Shown: piece by piece, positions 29,601 through 36,169 of the stretch
Layout of the letters: the number at the start of each line of letters is the position of its first letter
Numbering within the stretch: the first letter of the stretch is position 1
DNA from: Antedon bifida
Lineage: Eukaryota; Echinodermata; Crinoidea; Comatulida; Antedonidae
Assembly (NCBI GenBank): GCA_963402885.1
Contig: OY727103.1
Location: forward strand, 5,494,501 to 5,558,500
DNA length: 64,000 nt
Direction: 5' to 3'
The notes under the pieces: generated by a model
The model's database searches: none
Told to the model about the DNA's origin: nothing
The model's input: only the letters and a program-made list of their open reading frames with translations
Made by a program: the position numbers and the translations under genes

Positions 29601-32600
29601 ATTGGATAATTTGGCTAAGATTGAATCAAGTTTATCAATAAACAGAAGCGGATCATTTGATGGGGCTCTATAGATACTTCCTGTAATAATATTTTTTGTA
29701 TTAGGGCGGATGATTTCAACAAATATTGATTCGCAAACTAGGGGGTCAAAAGATAGATCATCTCTTATCCAGATAGACTCTATTCTAACAAAAAAAATAG
29801 AAGTATACAGTAGTCAAGTCTCGGGAGCATTCTATATAGTCACCACCAGATAGGTCATCACCAGTACTTGGTATACATACAGTGTATGGAATGACTAGTT
29901 GAAAGCAGGAATGCTAGTTGATCATACTCTATTTTTATTTTGCAATCATTCAAAAAAATTATCTCATGTAGCCGAGAAATCACTCCTTTCCTTCAATTAA
30001 AGGCGCTTCCAGGACAGCATGCTGTTATGCGTTTATTTCTTTTTAGTTTTTACTTCAGCGAATGGAAGGCGTCAAGAAAGCAATGATCGTAGATCTTGAC
30101 GCTCATCAAGGTAACGGCCATGAACGAGACTTTATGGGCGATGATCGGGTGTACATCATGGATGTATACAACAGACACATTTACCCCCATGATGGGTTTG
30201 CTAAAAGTAAGTGTTGAGAAGTGTTGTTAAATAATCTTGACTCGCATAAACTTTTCAAGAGTATCTAAAGCACATAGTTATTGTAAAATAACAAATTTTC
30301 CTAAGCAAAAAGAAAACCACTACAAAAATAAAATACTGCAAAATAAACACTGCAAAAATAAACAATAACAGAGATAAACCACTGCAAAAATAAAAACACT
30401 ACTAAAAAATATAACTACAAAAATAAAACAATGCAAAAATAAAAACAAAACAGAGATAAAAATACTGCAAAAAATAAAACAAAATAAATCCACTACAAAA
30501 ATAAAATAATGCTAAAATAAAACCACTACAAAAATAAAACAATGCAAAAGAAAAAACACTGCAAAAATAAAAACAGTACAAAAATAAAAAAATTAAAAAA
30601 TAAAAACACTGCAAGAATAAAACCACAAAAGAACAAAATGGCGGTTGTAGAACACTAAATAAAGTCACTAAAAAACTGAAATACAGAAAAAAAATAATGA
30701 AAACAAGAATGTTTTCTCATATAAAATGACAAAATAAATGGTCAAATTCAACCAAAAACCCATTGGCTGGTAGCCATTTTGACTATTTTTTGCTTTAAAT
30801 TACAGTTTTTTCAGGTAAATAAATATTTTTAATTTACTATTATGTGACATTAAAATGGCAAACAAAACAAAAAAAATGTAAAAAATTATTTTTTCAGGGG
30901 GAAAATACATCTTTAACAGAAATTTAATTTTTTGTAGGAGCAATTAATCGAAAGGTGGAATTGGAGATGTTTCTCGAAGACCCATTCTATCTTGATCAAG
31001 TTAGCAGGTAATGTTTTACTAATATTTACAATCCATCTGGATTTGCCTTCAGTTCACTAGTACACCCAAATTAACCTCAAAGAAAATAGTAAAATCTTTG
31101 TATAAACGGGTCATAACATCTTAATTACCTTAATTGTAATTGATTGACTGTGGAAACTAGGAATTAAATGAATTAAAACAATTCTCATTATTAGAAAATG
31201 GCAAGCAAACCGAACTTAACAATTTAAGTCTTTTTTTTTTTTCCAATCAGAAATTTGGAAGCAGCGTTGAAAGAATTTACACCGGATGTGATTGTGTACA
31301 ATGCTGGAACTGATATACTACAAGGCGACAGTTTGGGGGCGCTTTCCATAACACCGAAGGTAAACCAATGCATTGAACTCTTACACAACCACTCAACTTG
31401 AAATAGTTCTGATTGAGCATTTTCAAAGAGACTGGTGTTTGGAGATTTGAACTATTTTGAAAATAGAATTACCATAAACAAAATTTGATATTGAATTTCC
31501 AATTTTTAAATTTTTTGTTTCATCATCCTCAGGGCATTGTTGAAAGAGACGAGTATGTTTTTCAGGCAGCCATTAGCCGTGGCATTCCCATTGTCATGGT
31601 AACTTCGGGTGGATACCAAAGAAATAATGCTGAAATAATCGCAATGTCAATTCTGAACTTGCGTAATAAACTTATTATTCAATGTGATGGTGCCACAGAA
31701 ACCCAAGGTGTGAATCGTTGTTAATTTATATGGCAAGCATAAAATAGATGTATGTACTGTCTACAAGCCTGCAGCCAGTACAGGTGGTTCTGTCTCTTTA
31801 TCCCCTTTTTCATGTATATTCCAGCAGGAAGTACATTCAACTCTCCCAATATCATACCAGACACTCTTTGGTTTGTCTAACACACTGGAAAGTCTGATAT
31901 TCTGAATGTATTTTAAAAAAGGATTTTTAGGGAACCTATATTTTTTAACCTCAAGAAAAGCCTGGTTTTGGGAGAGTTTTCAGTTTTCAGAGAGTCCGGT
32001 ACTTGGAGAGTTGACTAATTGTAACTAGACAAGCTCATGAAGATTGTTTTTCAATCCTACGTACTTAACTGCCCCTTTTTGGAAAAAAAATAACCCCTCT
32101 CTAACACTACTGGTTACGAGCTTTTGGTCTACCTGAAAATGAATACCATATGTCCTATACTCTAAATGTTGGATCTGCCATTGAACAACATAAGATTGTG
32201 GACTATTATAACATTGAAAAATGCAAAGTACAATATTTAACAAGGAAACATTTGGAATGTACTTAACTCTCAGTTTTTTCTTTGCTACAGAAAAATTACT
32301 CAGAGCAGCAGCAACATCAAAGAAGCCCGAACCAGTGGAAAGTGAACCAAAACGAGGTCTGTTCTCTCGTTTCTTTCGTAGTTCTCGTTTTTCTCAAAGT
32401 TCCTCTGCAACACCAGAGTACATACCAGATGATGTCACTGAAGAGAAAGCAGCTTCCTCTGCAACACCAGAATACATACCAGATGATGTCACTGAAGAGA
32501 AAGCAGCTTCCTCTGCAACACCAGAGTACATACCAGATGATGTCACTGAAGAGAAAGCAGCTTGTTCTGCAACACCAGAGAACATACCAGATGATGTCAC

Positions 32601-32850
32601 TGAAGAGAAAGCAGCTTGTGGGAATCAAGAAACCTTAGTTCATAATGAAGAAACTGATGAACTAGTGGCAACATCTTCTGATAAAAACTCTGATGCGGTT
32701 TTAGAGAAGCTACAAAGCTTATCAGTTTCTGATGATCCTCAGAATTCATCAGAAGATAATCAGAGTGCATCAATTGTTGATGCAAAACAACAAAACTCAT
32801 CCCTTGCAGAAGAATCACAACTTGCATCCTCAGAGGAACCTCAGAATTGA
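5644..32850 (+). CDS. HDAC11: histone deacetylase 11 (class IV), ten coding exons
   Basis: Zn-dependent deacetylase/lysine defatty-acylase of class IV. Coding exons: 5644-5738, 6230-6393, 6799-6893, 11990-12106, 12584-12703, 30047-30206, 30938-31007, 31251-31359, 31533-31707, 32291-32850. All introns are GT-AG and all phases agree, giving 554 aa. Family landmarks occur in order: KWPIIYSPEYN, LEKLHPFDSGKWGKV, LPNFLVQRKVLRP, GGGFHHCSGDRGGGF, DLDAHQGNGHERDF, VYNAGTDIL, VTSGGYQ. The dyad H176/H177, Zn ligands D215, H217 and D295, and Y338 are present at a constant +34 offset from human numbering. The 32-residue N-terminal exon (start 5644) is chosen by phase and a GTAGTA donor and is less certain. 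Exon 10 adds ~185 residues absent from the 347-aa human protein: an S/K/R stretch, four 18-aa repeats, then an acidic Ser/Gln-rich tail. Intron 5 (12704-30046) is unusually large and repeat-filled. Without the last splice, the frame would end soon after TETQ near 31724. Confidence 0.9.
6951..7122. mobile_element. foldback MITE family 1, copy 1
   Basis: Terminal AAAGCTCTGTCTACACTATC is mirrored by an inverted ..GATAGTGTAGACAGGGCTTA end. The interior GTGATGTGCCCAAATATGG and its inverted partner make the element almost one long inverted repeat. TA flanks both ends. It lies in HDAC11 intron 3. Confidence 0.85.
7206..7338. mobile_element. foldback MITE family 1, copy 2 (right end degraded)
   Basis: The left end TAAACTCTGTCTACCACTAT and the GTGATGTGCCCG / GGGCACATCACA interior match copy 1. 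The right terminus is eroded to GTACAGTAAAACTAGTTT. Confidence 0.75.
7340..7425. mobile_element. relic of MITE family 2
   Basis: CGTTCCCACTAGG followed by CTTGTGATTGGTCAA resembles the left half of the 47.4-kb element. No right terminal repeat is seen. Confidence 0.35.
7986..8131. mobile_element. foldback MITE family 1, copy 3
   Basis: Left end TAAAGCTCTGTCTACACTAT; right end AAGTTTGATGGTGTAGACATA. The right arm lacks the terminal GAGCTT. It is in HDAC11 intron 3. Confidence 0.85.
8680..8801. mobile_element. foldback MITE family 1, copy 4
   Basis: AAAGCTCTGTCTACACTGAA at the left and TTTGATAGTTTAGACAGAGC at the right, with TTTA on both flanks. It is shortened internally to ~120 bp. Confidence 0.85.
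11275..11670 (-). mobile_element. interspersed repeat with a tRNA-like (SINE) segment
   Basis: The right part read on the - strand has a box-A-like TAGCTTAGTGGGTAAG (11642-11657) and box-B-like GGTTCACAACC (11603-11613) at tRNA spacing, so a tRNA-derived SINE is likely. The left part (TATATAGCGCTTTTAACAAT, AAAGCGCTTAATT, then a GCAACTGCAAAGGCTCGG block) looks like a widely dispersed invertebrate repeat. Whether the parts form one element cannot be told from one copy. Confidence 0.45.
12885..13084. other. assembly gap, 200 Ns
   Basis: A run of exactly 200 undetermined bases lies in HDAC11 intron 5, just before the tandem duplication beginning near 13215. A round size and repeat neighbourhood suggest the true gap length is unknown. 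Confidence 0.95.
13215..16245. repeat. ~1.6-kb tandem duplication, or two copies of one element
   Basis: Two blocks recur in the same order. Block A (13215-13560, TTTGCAATTACCATAAAATA..GAACAAGTGTTGAGCGGTCA) returns at 14835-15215. Block B (14285-14570, GAGATCCAGTCATAAGCATT..CCCAGTCGCGACGCGACGAC) returns at 15960-16240. Offsets are about 1.62 and 1.67 kb. The middle parts have diverged or been replaced. Both copies stop just after a GTCGCG-A-CGCGAC hairpin and GACGGTCAA, so two insertions of a non-autonomous transposon are as likely as a segmental duplication. Confidence 0.75.
13670..13713. repeat. long hairpin, 21-bp arms
   Basis: The left arm starting CGGTTTAACCAGGGAAGAG is complementary to the right arm CACTCTTCCCTGGGTAAACC+G with one mismatch and a two-base loop. 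A second hairpin (CCGAATTGT / ACAATTCGG) follows at 13711-13740. Confidence 0.85.
16271..16400. mobile_element. foldback MITE family 1, copy 5
   Basis: ACTCTGTCTACACTATCAAA at the left; CATAAAGTTTGACAGACCTT at the right; intact GTGATGTGCCCA / GGGCACATCAC interior. It directly follows the second copy of the 13.2-16.2-kb duplication. Confidence 0.85.
16701..16757. repeat. (TAA)n and (AT)n microsatellites
   Basis: About nine uninterrupted ATA/TAA triplets at 16701-16727, then a TATATATATATATA run at 16742-16756. Confidence 0.9.
16845..16975 (+). mobile_element. probable LINE 3' end
   Basis: A block running through GAGGGTCCCAAATGATCAGC, GCTGGATGGATCACCCTCAT and an A-rich TAAAATAAAAATAAAAAATA tail has the look of a CR1/L2-like non-LTR retrotransposon 3' end. 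There is no coding remnant here. Family assignment is from memory of similar invertebrate repeats. Confidence 0.4.
18200..18237. repeat. perfect 17-bp-arm hairpin containing CCATGG
   Basis: GTTTAACCATGGAGAAA (18200-18216), loop TAAG, then its exact reverse complement TTTCTCCATGGTTTAAC (18221-18237). The same CCATGGAGAAAT hairpin appears at 57551-57582 and, degraded, near 25405-25437. Confidence 0.9.
19325..19460 (-). repeat. ~105-bp module, inverted relative to the copies at 24.4-24.7 kb
   Basis: Read on the - strand this contains CATACCAAAATACTATCCTT, TTTATTAATGTGTAACAT and ATTTATATCGGT in the same order as the three tandem + strand copies at 24396-24680. A second partial unit (ATTACCGATATAAATGTGTC) follows at 19420. 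The satellite array lies exactly between the two inverted sets. Confidence 0.85.
19584..21595. repeat. satellite array, subfamily A (~230-bp units, 9 copies)
   Basis: Units start ATGTTTATATTTTTATACCC at 19584, 19813, 20041, 20271, 20500, 20747, 20978, 21209 and 21437, so the period is 228-231 bp (one of 247). Each contains the core CAACGTTGCTCAACGTTG, a GACTTGTAGGCCTATATA block and TACATTCGATGTCCCTTTTA. Copies are nearly identical, pointing to recent amplification or homogenisation. Confidence 0.95.
21596..24388. repeat. satellite array, subfamily B (~190-200-bp units, ~15 copies)
   Basis: The core CAACGTTGCTCAACGTTG persists, but units are shorter, more diverged and carry different flanks: GTGTAAACGGGACAGGGAAA, ACATTCGCTAATAATCCCTT, ACCGATATTACAACACAATT. 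A last unit of this kind reappears at about 24690-24912, after the 105-bp modules. The array sits in HDAC11 intron 5. Confidence 0.9.
24396..24688 (+). repeat. three tandem ~105-bp modules interrupting the satellite
   Basis: Units begin AATGGGTAGCACA / AATGGGTGGCACA at about 24396, 24501 and 24600. Each runs through ATACCAAAATACTATCCTTT, AATGTGTAACAT and TATATCGGTAATTA. A single inverted counterpart lies at 19325-19440 on the other side of the array. Confidence 0.9.
24930..24958. repeat. perfect 29-base palindrome
   Basis: GTCGTCATTTAAAC, one central G, then the exact reverse complement GTTTAAATGACGAC. It stands about 18 bases after the last satellite-like unit, so it may mark the edge of the composite structure. 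Confidence 0.9.
26455..26580. repeat. CT-rich simple repeat with a 20-bp tandem unit
   Basis: TTTCACTGCTTTCTTTCTC is repeated three times, then decays into TTCTTCTTTTTCTTTCTCC-type polypyrimidine. It lies on the + strand between the satellite region and the LINE. Confidence 0.85.
26797..29813 (-). mobile_element. 5'-truncated non-LTR retrotransposon (CR1/L2/Daphne-like)
   Basis: The element lies antisense in HDAC11 intron 5. Its 3' end carries a short TTGAATTGAATTGAAT-type repeat tail (+ strand 26797-26812) rather than poly(A), typical of L2/CR1-group LINEs. The 3' UTR is 26797-27149. The 5' end is lost within the endonuclease domain: the in-frame homology stops near 29801, just inside a TGA at 29814-29816. 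No clear target-site duplication is visible. Confidence 0.85.
27150..29813 (-). CDS. LINE polyprotein: partial AP-endonuclease and reverse transcriptase
   Basis: The frame is open for 887 codons, from just inside a TGA at 29814-29816 to the TGA at 27150-27152. The N-terminal ~150 residues are the C-terminal half of an APE-type endonuclease: GSIYRAPSND, LGDFNIDIL and the SDHLPVF motif carrying the catalytic Asp-His. A linker rich in Lys/Asn follows, then a complete reverse transcriptase: KSPGIDDLHANVIK, ARVTPIFKSG, NYRPISILPVFSKALE, FIDLSKAFDTIDHDIL, CGVPQGSLLGPLLF and the active-site YADD (in FLYADDTTVF). The tail FLGVYLDSGLTWKTHI and the C-terminal SGSNLWNNLPPDI also fit the family. The missing half of the endonuclease and 5' UTR make this copy non-autonomous. 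The intact frame suggests a fairly recent insertion. The first ATG is not preserved, so no start is claimed. Confidence 0.9.
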   Translation of the reverse strand, partial: LLYTSIFFVRIESIWIRDDLSFDPLVCESIFVEIIRPNTKNIITGSIYRAPSNDPLLFIDKLDSILAKLSNENKINYILGDFNIDILKNESNNEAWQFVNSLFSNYFLPLIHRPSRITKSSFSLIDNIITNKFDFPSISGLLFSDISDHLPVFNISYFSCDVRSSDRDESFRFRCINQITIDKFRQELSSEQWIDILNTQNPDDAYNKFEHTFSLLYNKTFPYKTIKKTKTKLKTWMTDSLLKSIKYRQKLYSNFLHRPSAKNETKYKQCRNRINCLIKTAKSNYFKNTFIKHKNDIRATWKTINSLIKQSSNKQSNTFFNCNGEMSNDPTKIANSFNSFFTEIGPTLANQIPKTNTSYKEFLPNPNIHSIFLSPVDEDEVIKILRSFKSNKSPGIDDLHANVIKQVTELISLPLCHIFNISLTKGIFPSRLKIARVTPIFKSGSKSDLTNYRPISILPVFSKALERIIYDRTFNFITKYDILYSQQFGFRKKYNTSMALMDLTNKIVDAFERNDFAIGLFIDLSKAFDTIDHDILLFKLSHYGIRGPALKLFKSYLANRSQCTRYSNHLSHFSSVTCGVPQGSLLGPLLFILYINDLYRCSNLLSFFLYADDTTVFYSSPNIQSLFDDLNTNLKHMSIYFSSNKLSINYKKCSFILFRSPQKDRFINTTPYKILIDNYDIPRVESAKFLGVYLDSGLTWKTHIKEIENKTSKSLGVMFRLSSFIPPNILRIIYCSLILPYLSYCNIVWANTYPSNLTKLHIIQKKATRIISGVPPRSHSSHLFSNLNLLNIFDINIFQQFIFVYSSIHFLLPKHLCNFFIPNSVRHSYCTRNQFKIHIPKHRTNYFQHNIRFSGSNLWNNLPPDIGNSISIKTFSSKLKKYLIAKY
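30300..30660. repeat. A-rich tandem repeat, ACTGCAAAAATAAAA-type unit
   Basis: Roughly twenty imperfect copies of (C)ACTGCAAAAATAAAA / CACTACAAAAATAAAAC fill most of HDAC11 intron 6. The apparent Phe/Cys-rich open frame on the - strand here is only the translation of this repeat. Confidence 0.9.
32401..32616 (+). repeat. four 54-bp coding repeats in the HDAC11 tail
   Basis: Exact 54-bp periodicity: copies start at 32401, 32455, 32509 and 32563. Each encodes SSATPEYIPDDVTEEKAA or a one- to two-residue variant (CSATPENIPDD.. in the last), residues 406-477 of the model. Near-identity at the DNA level points to recent expansion. The length is a multiple of three, so the frame is preserved. Confidence 0.95.
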
Positions 32851-33113
32851 TTAGTAGATATATAGAGATTATCAGTATGACTGAATGGAGAACACTTTTG
32901 CAGAGTCACTACTGTACATTGATGTGCTTCTTCAAAGATACCAGATTTCATATTATCAGAAGATACCCAGTTTATCAGTTCTCATGGAGCAGAAGACGCA
33001 ATCTCCATTTGCTTCCTCGGAGAAACATCAGTTATATTCAGTTTCTTTCAAATTTCTGGACTGCTGCTTGGCAGTACCTGTTGCATAGGAACATTCTGGG
33101 CTGAAATCAAACC

Positions 33114-33275
33114 TAAAGCTCTGTCTATCAAACTTTGTGACAAACACAAATGCGATGTGCCCGTATATGGACATGATGATGTCATATCAGTACCATATTA
33201 ATTGGGCATATCACTACCATATTTGGGCTTACACACTATTTTGTCAAACTAGTTTGATAGTGTAGCAAAGCTTTA
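33114..33275. mobile_element. foldback MITE family 1, copy 6
   Basis: TAAAGCTCTGTCTATCAAAC at the left, GTTTGATAGTGTAGCAAAGC + TTTA at the right, GATGTGCCCGTATATGG inside. TA flanks both ends. It lies 264 bases after the HDAC11 stop codon, probably inside the 3' UTR. Confidence 0.85.
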
Positions 33276-34095
33276 GCAATCACACCTACAGTGGTAAAAG
33301 TACTGATTTTTTTTAACCGTTAAATTTAAATTCTATAGTTGACTATTAGAATAACTCTATTTATACGAAAAAAATATATATATGATAATAAGGTTTTTCT
33401 ATAAAAACAAGTTGGCTTACAGTTACACAAAAATACATGGTATTTCCCAAGTTAAGGCTGATGTTGGCTATTAATTGTTTGTGTTACTTATATTATCTAA
33501 AAAAAAATAATAAATAAAAATAGCATATTTATAATTATCTTAAAAAGTTAAAACATTTGTATATGCAACTTCAATTATCAATGTAATATTGTAAATCTGT
33601 TTGTATCTGTCTGTATTCAAGTTTTTTTTATATATGTATGTTTAAATTCGAGGACATTTATTCTCTTTCTATCAAAATAATCTTATTCCAAGATTACCAC
33701 CACCAGAGCTACAAAAAATTATATTATGTTATTGAAAAATAGATTGTTATAAAATAAGTATTACAGTAATAAAATGTATTGAGGTATAATGTTTTTTTTC
33801 TTGTGAAATGTGAGTAGTGTGGAGGTGGTATTACTTTAACAGGGTGCATTCAATGAAATACTTAAGCTTTAAACCTTAGTGTTATAATTATAAATGTAGT
33901 CATTAATATTTACTTGAAATTGATATTAATGTAGAATATTATATTTAGTGCAATATTATCTCTTGTAAGTATGAATATATTATTATACTGTAGTTTTCGA
34001 TTGTTTAATGTGTTTACAAAATATCAGTTGTATGGCTAGTTAAAGTACTAAACTAATCCAATTCAAGTTATATTCAAAATGTAATAATTTTTATA

Positions 34096-34518
34096 TACCG
34101 TATTTATTTGAATAAATGTTCCGGGTATTTATTGTTCAGGAGGGTTTTTAGAGAGGTGTTTGTTCGAGGAAGGCGTTTTTTTTTTATTTTATGTCTTTAG
34201 GCAATGTGGCCAAGGATTACCAATAGTAAATTAATCACTGTCCTATCGGATAGGTGGTAATCCCCTTGATACATGAAATAAATGAAAAAAATCAACACAA
34301 TATTAATATCAAAGTCATAAAGTGTATCAAAATGCTTGGTAAATGTAGATCATGTCAATCAATGAATTCTACTACAAATAGAAATGTGTTGTAAATTGTG
34401 TATATATATATATATGTGCCCCAGGGTGTTTATTCGAAGAGGCCATTTATTCCAAATGATAGGAGGGGGTGGAGGTGCATTTATTCAAAGCAGGGTGTTT
34501 ATTCGAACAAATACGGTA
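34096..34518. mobile_element. 423-bp element with 21-bp terminal inverted repeats
   Basis: The left end TACCGTATTTATTTGAATAA and the reverse complement of the right end (TACCGTATTTGTTCGAATAA) differ at two positions over ~21 bp. The interior carries several GTGTTTATTCGA / GGCGTTTTTTTT segments. A related copy is at 39225-39605. There is no coding capacity, so it is a MITE-like non-autonomous transposon. Confidence 0.75.
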
Positions 34519-35334
34519 TTAATTTTTGTGCAATAACGTTATGTATGGTTTATACATTTCTATTATTATATATTATGATATATTTTGTTCATACTACTGT
34601 AGTTTCAGCCCTGGTTGGTGACGAGGGCGTATCTCTATTCTTCGTTTGGTGCGGCGTGAACATCCAATTTCTCTCTTTTCAATATCTTGTTTTCACACAG
34701 TGCTTTAAGACTCTTTACGCTCTAAGAATTCATAAACTTTAACCAATCAGCATACAGATAAATTCTGTGGTTCGAACAATGTTATCGTTTATAAAGCTAG
34801 CTAAACCTAGCCTGAATTTTTAAAAACTTTTGTTAGCAAACCCAGTTGACTTGTGGCGGGTAGTAAACCGAACTTTCTTTGGAATAAAACTGGTTGAAAT
34901 AGTTAGACAAGAACTGGCTTAATAATGGTAACAAGAAAAAAAAAACATTTTGGCACGCATGTCGTGTCATACCTATACTAGAGCTGGAATCTAGTTAGGA
35001 ACAAAAATCAAAACACCCGCTGGACTATTGTGGTCAAATGAAAGCAAAGGTCGTCAGTACCATAATTTTTGGACTGAATTTTTAAACATACATGCATCAA
35101 TGTATTTTGTACAAATTTTTAACTATATATTTTTTGAAACTATACAGGGTTATTTTACTTAAGATATATCATGCATTCGGAAAATGTGATGACTGTTAAC
35201 AATTTTTGTAAGGATACTTTTGTAAATGCTTGCGAATAAAATTTATGAGAGTAGAGTAAATAAATGTTAAATTATACAAATGAAAGTGTTAATTTATTGG
35301 TTACGAACAACAGCTTCCACTTAATAGTTCACAT

Positions 35335-35587
35335 TACAGTAGCACCCCTCCTTTGATAGACCTCTATTTAGGGGACACTGTCTCATAAACAGACGAGGGG
35401 AAATATGTCTTAACACTACATTTAACGAGGGGCAATGTTTTCTAACACTGCGTTCAAACATTAATCAAGGGACACCCCTATTAAGGGGACACTGTTTCAT
35501 AAAAATAACAAGGGCCAATAATGTTTTACCACTGCGTTCAAATGTTGGGCCCTGACGGTGTTCTCCTTATAGGGTTTTCTACTGTAT
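35335..35587. mobile_element. repeat with TACAGTAG ends and GGGGACACTGT blocks
   Basis: It starts TACAGTAGCACCCCTC and ends ..TTTTCTACTGTA, an inverted pair. Inside, TAGGGGACACTGTCTCATAA and TAAGGGGACACTGTTTCATA form a ~110-bp internal duplication. Fragments of the same family occur near 39690-39712, 55675-55785 and in the minisatellite at 62955. Confidence 0.6.
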
Positions 35588-36169
35588 GACAGTTTTTAAT
35601 ACAAACATCTAGAAGTTTTAAAATCAACTTAGCAGTTTAGGATAAACGCTATCAGACAAAACAGTGGAGGGTGGTTAACAAGCTTACTTTTTTCCAATAC
35701 CAAGGTCAATCCTGACCGGGATTCAATCCTGACCTGTGCCAGGGTTGAAACACACAACACTTCCTACTCCACTCCCTAAACCTCAAATAAGACTTTGTTT
35801 TTAAGCAGGATATATAGTTTATCCATTTTGTAAATGTCGAGTTACTTACTGTTACATGCTTATAAACAAATAAAAAAAACAAATTATTTTTCAACGTTGC
35901 CGGTTAAGTTAATCATTTATTCTAATTGCAATTACATTTTTATGTTTGTTTAAAAATATATACAACATGTACAATTTGTAGCCTTCAAATAAAGTAAGGT
36001 TCAAATGTATTTTTATCAAGCAAAAAAAAATGATAAAATTCTTAAATAATATTATCTACTTTTAATATTACATTAAAAAAAATTTTAGGTTATTGTATTG
36101 TCTATTGTCATGCAAAATCTTCACAATGTGATTTTATCCGTCAACCTTCTTTGAAAATGGTATGTTCCG

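Larger units (their letters stand above)
32851..36169. other. intergenic DNA between HDAC11 and RIBC2 (convergent 3' ends)
   Basis: HDAC11 (+) and RIBC2 (-) end towards each other here. The HDAC11 3' UTR probably includes the MITE at 33114-33275. Candidate AATAAA signals follow near 33507-33515. The rest holds a 423-bp terminal-repeat element (34096-34518) and a TACAGTAG-ended repeat (35335-35587). A box-B-like GGATTGAATCCC on the - strand near 35718 may be a SINE scrap. I see no further gene. Confidence 0.6.

Noticed and set aside
30402-30668. Phe/Cys-rich 88-codon frame on the - strand
   Set aside because: It is the translation of the A-rich tandem repeat in HDAC11 intron 6.
32282-32638. 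Alternative frames over the HDAC11 54-bp repeats on both strands
   Set aside because: A 54-bp repeat keeps all frames open. Only the frame continuous with exon 9 has family context.
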